Of a DNA stretch of 64,000 nt, positions 61,199-64,000 are shown piece after piece. Position 1 is the first letter of the stretch, and each line of letters starts with the position of its first letter. Source of the stretch: Planktothrix tepida PCC 9214 (lineage in GTDB: Bacteria > Cyanobacteriota > Cyanobacteriia > Cyanobacteriales > Microcoleaceae); NCBI RefSeq assembly GCF_900009145.1, contig NZ_LN889801.1, positions 1 through 64,000 of the forward strand. The letters run 5' to 3'. The notes under the pieces were generated by a model that did not search any database, was not told where the DNA came from, and worked only from the letters and a program-made list of their open reading frames with translations. The position numbers and the translations under genes were made by a program.

Positions 61199-62812
61199 TC
61201 AGAATTCATCATTGAGGGTTGGGGGTTGAGCCGGAATAGAAGCGATAATCGCATCAATCACTTTACCCACCGGAAGAATTTGTAACCCTAAATCGGCAGG
61301 ACTTTGACCTCTGGGGATAATTGCCCGTTTAAATCCCAATTTTGCCGCCTCCCGCAGTCGGAGTTCCAGTTGGGACACCGGACGCACCTGTCCCCCTAAA
61401 CCGATTTCCCCGATTAAAATCGTTCGTGGATCAACCACCCGATCACGGAAACTCGCAACAATAGCAATGGCGATCCCCAAATCGGCTGCGGGTTCTTCCA
61501 CTTTTAACCCCCCCACCGATGCTACATAGGCATCCAATTTAGACAACGGAATCCCCACCCGTTTTTCTAATACCGCTAAAATTTGTAATAAGCGGCTACT
61601 GTCTACCCCGGTTGTTGCTCGTCGAGCCGAACCGTAACTAGCGGGACTGACTAACGCTTGAATTTCCACCACAATGGGCCGAGTCCCTTCTAACGCCACC
61701 ACCGTTGAAGTCCCCGGAGCAAATTCATCTCGATTTCCTAAGAATAATTCTGAGGGATTAGAAACTTCTTTTAACCCATGGGCGACCATTTCAAAGACTC
61801 CGATTTCATGGGTCGCTCCAAACCGATTTTTCATTGACCGTAATAACCGATGGGAGGCAAAGCGATCGCCCTCAAAATATAAGACCGTATCGACTAAATG
61901 TTCCAAAACCCTCGGCCCTGCAATACCTCCATCTTTGGTGACATGACCGACAATTAATAAGGTAATATTTTCCCGTTTTGCCACTTGCATTAAAGCTGAC
62001 GTGCATTCCCGTACCTGAGCCACCGAACCGGGTGCAGAGGTCAGACTAGCGAAATAAATGGTTTGAATACTATCAATAACGGCTAACTGCGGTTTTAAAG
62101 ATTCTAATTCTCTTAAAATAACTTCTAAATCCGTTTCAGGAAGCAAATATAAGTTGTCTTCGTGATGTTGGGGTGTCACAGATTCAGACTTCGGGGGTGG
62201 ATTTTTTTGCCCATTTTCTGGGGAATTTGACTTTTTCTGTCGCCGACCTTTAAGCTGTTCACTAAAGGGATCAACTGTTGTAGCAGAAGGTTGGGAATTG
62301 CCGTTTTCTGGTTCAGGTGAGGGGTCTGTTTCCTCATCCACACCCACCCCTAAACGTTGCGATCGCAATTTTACTTGCTGTCCCGACTCTTCGGCTGAGA
62401 CATAGAGTACCCGACTGCTGTGGGATAAACGATTTGCCACTTGTAACAACAGCGTAGACTTGCCAATTCCGGGTTCACCTCCGATTAAGACTAAAGAACC
62501 TGGAACAATACCCCCTCCCAAAACCCGATCTAATTCTCCATAACCTGATGGCATTCGGGATTGGGATTGATCGGAAATTTGGGATAATCGGAAGGAAGAC
62601 CGAGGTTGTCCGGGTTTAGTCACTTCCGGTGAACCCTCTGGGTGTTCTGGGCTCAGGTTACTCCAACTAAAGCGTTGCAAAGAGGTCGGAGGGGGTTGTT
62701 CAACTTGTTCTTCCAAAGAATTCCACGCATGACAAGCAGAGCACCGACCAAAATATTGAGGAAATTCGGCTCCACATTCGTGACAAACATAAAGGGTGCG
62801 AGATTTCGGCAT
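61199..62812 (-). CDS. radA: DNA repair protein RadA
   Basis: 537 residues. A C4 zinc finger (CHECGAEFPQYFGRCSAC) opens the protein; Walker A GEPGIGKST is near residue 110, the RadA motif KNRFG near 327, and a Lon-like C-terminal domain (VGGLKVEEPAADLGIAIAI, IGEIGLGGQVRPV) follows. RadA drives branch migration of recombination intermediates. An extra charged insertion of about 70 residues (about 155-225, Pro/Ser/Lys-rich) interrupts the ATPase domain after LRSQRLGV; it looks disordered. The gene is divergent from rpaB. Confidence 0.95.
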   Translation of the reverse strand: MPKSRTLYVCHECGAEFPQYFGRCSACHAWNSLEEQVEQPPPTSLQRFSWSNLSPEHPEGSPEVTKPGQPRSSFRLSQISDQSQSRMPSGYGELDRVLGGGIVPGSLVLIGGEPGIGKSTLLLQVANRLSHSSRVLYVSAEESGQQVKLRSQRLGVGVDEETDPSPEPENGNSQPSATTVDPFSEQLKGRRQKKSNSPENGQKNPPPKSESVTPQHHEDNLYLLPETDLEVILRELESLKPQLAVIDSIQTIYFASLTSAPGSVAQVRECTSALMQVAKRENITLLIVGHVTKDGGIAGPRVLEHLVDTVLYFEGDRFASHRLLRSMKNRFGATHEIGVFEMVAHGLKEVSNPSELFLGNRDEFAPGTSTVVALEGTRPIVVEIQALVSPASYGSARRATTGVDSSRLLQILAVLEKRVGIPLSKLDAYVASVGGLKVEEPAADLGIAIAIVASFRDRVVDPRTILIGEIGLGGQVRPVSQLELRLREAAKLGFKRAIIPRGQSPADLGLQILPVGKVIDAIIASIPAQPPTLNDEF

Positions 62813-63236
62813 GGTTGAGAATCATCAAGTGAAATGCAAGAAAACCTGTATTTACCCCTAAAACACAACAACCCCAAATTAAAGCAACTTTAAAAAACTT
62901 TAAAGCTGATTCATCTTGACAAGAAAGATGATTAAACTTTTGTTACAGCTAGTGATCGATGTCCAAGGAATACGGGGGTATAATTCGGTATCTCAATGGG
63001 GGTTCCCTTAATGATAAGGTAAAAAAATCAATACATTTCTCAAACTAAACTTAACATAAGTTGAGATTCGCCTAGTACAGTCGCGCCAGCCACGAGTTCA
63101 TACCGTAGGCTAAGGCCTTGCCCCAAGGCAATGGGTGTGGTTGTCTGCTAGAAATTCCTTAGATTCAGGGTTGCGAGTCTTACTGTTGTTCTATCTAAAC
63201 TGTAACTTAATGCAACTAAGGGAGCGTTGAAATCCA
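62813..63236. other. Divergent region between radA and rpaB
   Basis: About 420 bp holding both promoters and probably a long rpaB leader. A GCCTTG/CAAGGC hairpin lies at about 63113-63128. No HLR1 site (two TTACA boxes at the RpaB spacing) was found. Confidence 0.45.
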
Positions 63237-63968
63237 TTGGAAAATCATAAAGAAAAAATTTTGGTTGTTGATGATGAGGCCAGTATCCGTCGGATTTTGG
63301 AAACTCGCCTTTCCATGATTGGTTACGATGTCGTTACCGCCGCCGATGGAGAAGAAGCCTTAGAAACGTTCCGCAAAACTGACCCGGATTTAGTGGTCTT
63401 GGATGTGATGATGCCCAAATTAGATGGGTATGGAGTCTGCCAAGAGTTACGCAAGGAATCCGATATCCCGATTATTATGCTAACGGCCTTGGGAGATGTC
63501 GCAGATCGGATTACCGGGCTAGAGTTGGGGGCGGATGATTATGTGGTTAAACCGTTTTCCCCCAAGGAACTCGAAGCGCGAATTCGTTCAGTATTACGTC
63601 GCATTGACAAAAATGGCGCATCGGGAATTCCCAGTTCGGGTGTCATTCATGTTAGCAATATTAGAATTGATACCAACAAGCGACAGGTTTACAAGGGAGA
63701 TGAACGCATCCGCTTAACGGGAATGGAATTTAGTTTATTAGAACTTTTAGTGAGTCGTTCTGGTGAACCCTTCTCTCGGTCTGAAATTTTACAAGAAGTC
63801 TGGGGATATACCCCAGAACGTCACGTTGATACCCGTGTCGTGGATGTTCATATTTCTCGTCTCCGGGCTAAGTTGGAAGATGATCCCAGTAATCCTGAAT
63901 TAATCTTAACGGCCAGGGGAACCGGTTATTTGTTCCAACGCATTATTGAACCGGGGGAAGTCGGTTAG
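63237..63968 (+). CDS. rpaB: Response regulator RpaB (Ycf27)
   Basis: 243 residues with a TTG start at 63237 (GGAG about 12 nt upstream); the sequence MENHKEKILVVDDEASIRRI is the conserved RpaB N-terminus, so the non-ATG start is well supported. The receiver has the acidic pair DDE, phospho-acceptor D in LVVLDVMMPK near 57, T in IIMLTALGD and K in DDYVVKPFSP. The OmpR-type winged helix has LTGMEFSLLELL and VDVHISRLRAKLE. RpaB, phosphorylated by NblS, controls high-light genes and photosystem I genes through HLR1 sites and is essential. It was once linked to phycobilisome coupling. Confidence 0.95.
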   Translation: MENHKEKILVVDDEASIRRILETRLSMIGYDVVTAADGEEALETFRKTDPDLVVLDVMMPKLDGYGVCQELRKESDIPIIMLTALGDVADRITGLELGADDYVVKPFSPKELEARIRSVLRRIDKNGASGIPSSGVIHVSNIRIDTNKRQVYKGDERIRLTGMEFSLLELLVSRSGEPFSRSEILQEVWGYTPERHVDTRVVDVHISRLRAKLEDDPSNPELILTARGTGYLFQRIIEPGEVG

Positions 63969-64000
63969 AGTCGGGGAAGCAGGGGGAGTTGGGGAAGCAG

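Overview
The window is chromosomal DNA of a filamentous cyanobacterium, most likely an Oscillatoriales of the Planktothrix/Oscillatoria type. The evidence is psbZ, ycf46, rpaB (ycf27), desC, a SigC-type group 2 sigma factor, DUF3352, DUF2808 and DUF4359 proteins, many GCGATCGC (HIP1) octamers, moderately AT-rich DNA and abundant short palindromic repeats. The genus is inference; the phylum is clear.

Layout. 0-3 kb is a decayed accessory stretch: a collapsed vapC, a truncated Uma2 nuclease, a coiled-coil/WD40/membrane protein and a ParE-type toxin-antitoxin pair. 3.1-6.1 kb is the three-gene proton-translocating transhydrogenase operon (pntAA-pntAB-pntB, minus strand). 6.3-12.1 kb is core: a DUF2808 gene, then the conserved plus-strand run rpmH-rnpA-PH domain-yidC-jag-yceD-ycf46, which covers ribosome and RNase P parts, membrane insertion and RNA binding. 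12.1-13.5 kb holds two membrane proteins.

13.5-25 kb is accessory and looks like a defence island: a Uma2 nuclease, a fused type IIG restriction-modification enzyme, and two STAND/NACHT-type NTPases. One NTPase belongs to a NACHT-WD40 locus that is cut in two by an intact IS200/IS605 element (tnpA plus tnpB). Four small genes follow, one of them cupin-like. 25-31 kb returns to core: a peptidoglycan-binding repeat protein, a Fur regulator, sigC, psbZ-ribH and tRNA-Gly(GCC). 31-36 kb holds an orphan HicB, a small membrane protein and a divergent proA whose shared border has been duplicated around a 13-residue-repeat gene, then desC and a PLP enzyme of the aluminium-resistance family.

36-41 kb mixes unknown secreted proteins with a vMAP-type NTPase preceded by iterons. 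41-47.6 kb has rsfS, a glycosyltransferase, DUF3352, a TIGR01777 epimerase, a membrane GTPase and DUF4359. 48-50.6 kb has a pair of glycine-zipper membrane proteins, a DUF433 antitoxin and a VapBC pair. 50.6-56.4 kb has an M48 protease, a CpcT/CpeT-like lipoprotein, glgX and a PlsC/DGAT-like acyltransferase. The window ends with broken DUF2887 genes, a zinc-ribbon mini-protein, a MASE1-PAS histidine kinase, radA and rpaB.

Two themes stand out. First, at least ten copies of a palindromic element with AGAAACCGGGTTT ends and several 28-bp GTAG...CTAC palindromes are scattered between genes; one copy supplies the stop codon and last residues of an NTPase. Second, accessory genes are repeatedly bracketed by partial, diverged duplicates of neighbouring sequence (pntB tail around a toxin-antitoxin pair, proA border around a repeat gene, 59-bp repeats around DUF433, tandem DUF2887 tails), which suggests a common insertion or duplication process. 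No CRISPR array, rRNA or prophage was seen.
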